Shown here: piece after piece, positions 61,801 through 64,000 of the stretch
How the letters are laid out: every line of letters starts with the position of its first letter
How positions within the stretch are numbered: position 1 is the first letter of the stretch
NCBI GenBank assembly: GCA_015227615.1
Contig: JAALGZ010000029.1
Location: forward strand, 457,239-521,238
DNA length: 64,000 bases
Reading direction: 5' to 3'
Source of the DNA: Labyrinthula sp. Ha
Taxonomy: Eukaryota; Sar; Bigyra; Labyrinthulida; Labyrinthulaceae
The notes under the pieces: model-generated
The model's database searches: none
What the model was told of the DNA's origin: nothing
What the model saw: the letters and a program-made list of their open reading frames with translations, nothing else
Made by a program: the position numbers and the translations under genes

Positions 61801-64000
61801 CCAGATGCAGCCCAACAGGGACAACACCTACATGAAATAGAGGTGTATCCACCCAAGATGCATCATGAACAATGAAATCATGATACTAAGTACCTTAAAA
61901 ACTGTTATCTGACCAAATGTCAATAACTTGAGTAGTCTATTATATTATTCTAAGCTCTGATGGAGGTATACCTTACCAGATGCAGCCCAACAGGGACAAC
62001 ACCTACATGAAATAGAGGTGTATCCACCCAAGATGCATCATGAACAATGAAATCATGATACTAAGCAGCTTAAAGGCTGTTATCTGACCAGATTTCAATA
62101 ACTTCAGTGGTCTAATATATTGTTCCAAGCTCTGATGGAGGTATACTTTACCAGATGCAGCCCAACAGGGACAACCCCTACATGAAATAGAGGTGTATCC
62201 ACCCAAGATGCATCATGAACAATGAAATCATGATACTAAGTACCTTAAAAACTGTTATCCAACCAGAGTTCAATAACTTGAGTAGTCTAATATATTATTC
62301 TAAGCTCTGATGGAGGTATACTTTACCAGATGTAGCCCTACAGGGACAACACCTACATGAAATAGAGGTGTATCCACCCAAGATGCATCATGAACAACGA
62401 AATCATGATACTAAGTACCTTAAAAACTGTTATCCAACCAGATTTCAATAACTTGAGTAGTCTAATATATTATTCTAAGCTCTGATGGAGGTATACCTTA
62501 CCAGATGTAGCCCAACAGGGACAACACCTACATGAAATAGAGGTGTATCCACCCAAGATGCATCATGAACAATGAAATCATGATACTAAGTACCTTAAAA
62601 ACTGTTATCTGACCAAATGTCAATAACTTGAGTAGTCTATTATATTATTCTAAGCTCTGATGGAGGTATACCTTACCAGATGTAGCCCAACAGGGACAAC
62701 ACCTACATGAAATAGAGGTGTATCCACCCAAGATGCATCATGAACAATGAAATCATGATACTAAGTACCTTAAAAATTGTTATCCAACCAGATTTCAATA
62801 ACTTGAGTAGTCTAATATATTATTCTAAGCTCTGATGGAGGTATACCTTACCAGATGCAGCCCAACAGGGACAACACCTACATGAAATAGAGGTGTATCC
62901 ACCCAAGATGCATCATCAACAACGAAATGATGTTAATGAACAGTTTAATACTTCCATTATCTACTAAATTTAAATAGTTTGAGAGGTCTAATACATTATT
63001 CTAAGCTCTGATGGAGGTATACTTTACCAGATATAGCCCCACAGGGACAACCCCTACATGAAATAGAAGTGTATCCACCCAAGATGCATCATGAACAACG
63101 AAATCATGATACTAAGTAGCTTAAAAACTGTTATCTGACCAAATGTCAATAACTTGAGTAGTCTGAAATATTATTCTAAGCTCTGATGGAGGTATACCTT
63201 ACCAGATGCAGCCCAACAGGGACAACCCCTACATGAAATAGAGGTGTATCCACCCAAGATGCATCATGAACAATGAAATCATGATACTAAGTAGCTTAAA
63301 AACTGTTATCTGACCAAATGTCAATAACTTGAGTAGTCTGAAATATTATTCTAAGCTCTGATGGAGGTATACTTTACCAGATATAGCCCCACAGGGACAA
63401 CCCCTACATGAAATAGAAGTGTATCCACCCAAGATGCATCATGAACAACGAAATCATGATACTAAGTAGCTTAAAGGCTGTTATCTGACCAGATTTCAAT
63501 AACTTCAGTGGTCTAATATATTGTTCCAAGCTCTGATGGAGGTATACCTTACCAGATGCAGCCCAACAGGGACAACCCCTACATGAAATAGAGGTGTATC
63601 CACCCAAGATGCATCATGAACAACGAAATCATGATACTAAGTACCTTAAAAACTGTTATCCAACCAGAGTTCAATAACTTGAGTAGTCTAATATATTATT
63701 CTAAGCTCTGATGGAGGTATACTTTACCAGATGTAGCCCTACAGGGACAACACCTACATGAAATAGAGGTGTATCCACCCAAGATGCATCAGGAACAACG
63801 AAATCATGATACTAAGTAGCTTAAAAACTGTTATCTGACCAAATGTCAATAACTTGAGTAGTCTGAAATATTATTCTAAGCTCTGATGGAGGTATACCTT
63901 ACCAGATGCAGCCCCACAGGGACAACCCCTACATGAAATAGAAGTGTATCCACCCAAGATGCATCATGAACAACGAAATCATGATACTAAGTAGCTTAAA
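58843..64000 (-). repeat. 175-bp satellite tandem array, 3' side (inverted, about 29 units)
   Basis: This is the reverse complement of the left array, with the same 175-bp period (for example AGCTCTGATG at 61156 and 61331). It starts near TTTCAACAACTTGAG and runs off the window's right edge. One unit is shortened: AGCTCTGATG at 61331 is followed by the next at 61428, a 78-bp deletion. Divergent units lie at about 59850-59930 and 62920-63000. The array's inner boundary falls at a different point in the unit than that of the left array. Confidence 0.97.

Overview
The window comes from a microbial eukaryote. One very large gene only makes sense if its reading frame is stitched across tiny GT-AG introns of about 22-34 nt. 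TAG and TAA serve as stops, and base composition is moderately AT-rich. A sterol 14-alpha-demethylase-like P450 fits a sterol-making protist or alga. The species cannot be named from this sequence alone.

Layout. (1) 1-4900: tandem array of a 175-bp satellite, 28 full units, cut by the window edge. (2) 4901-5907: about 1 kb of non-coding DNA, presumably the promoter region of the giant gene. (3) 5908-54340, plus strand: a single gene with ten inferred exons coding for roughly 16,050 residues. It has a signal peptide, two PSI-like Cys-rich modules, then on the order of a thousand 14-16 residue Ser/Gly/Thr repeats (predicted beta-solenoid). Two intact and one degenerate Peptidase S74 (endosialidase/MYRF-type) auto-cleaving chaperone domains interrupt the repeats, and the protein ends in a phage-tail-like domain. 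(4) 54341-54510: short convergent spacer. (5) 54511-56325, minus strand: intronless CYP51-like P450 fused to a C-terminal cytochrome b5 domain. (6) 56326-58842: 2.5 kb with no supported gene. (7) 58843-64000: the same 175-bp satellite in opposite orientation, cut by the window edge.

Interpretation. The giant gene looks like a secreted, self-processing fibre protein built on a viral tail-fibre plan but expanded to titin-class size. The two intact S74 domains keep the Ser...Lys dyad, so the product could be cut into chains of about 3,760, 3,990 and 8,300 residues. The 3' exon holds nearly three almost identical copies of a 3,639-bp block, so the gene is still growing or homogenising. One junction (near 32054-32104) does not join in frame with any nearby GT-AG intron. 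It may be a sequencing indel, a longer intron or a genuine break. The P450-b5 gene is an ordinary single-exon gene whose function appears unrelated to its neighbour. The inverted satellite arrays could be pericentromeric, subtelomeric or other heterochromatin; no telomere repeat is seen.
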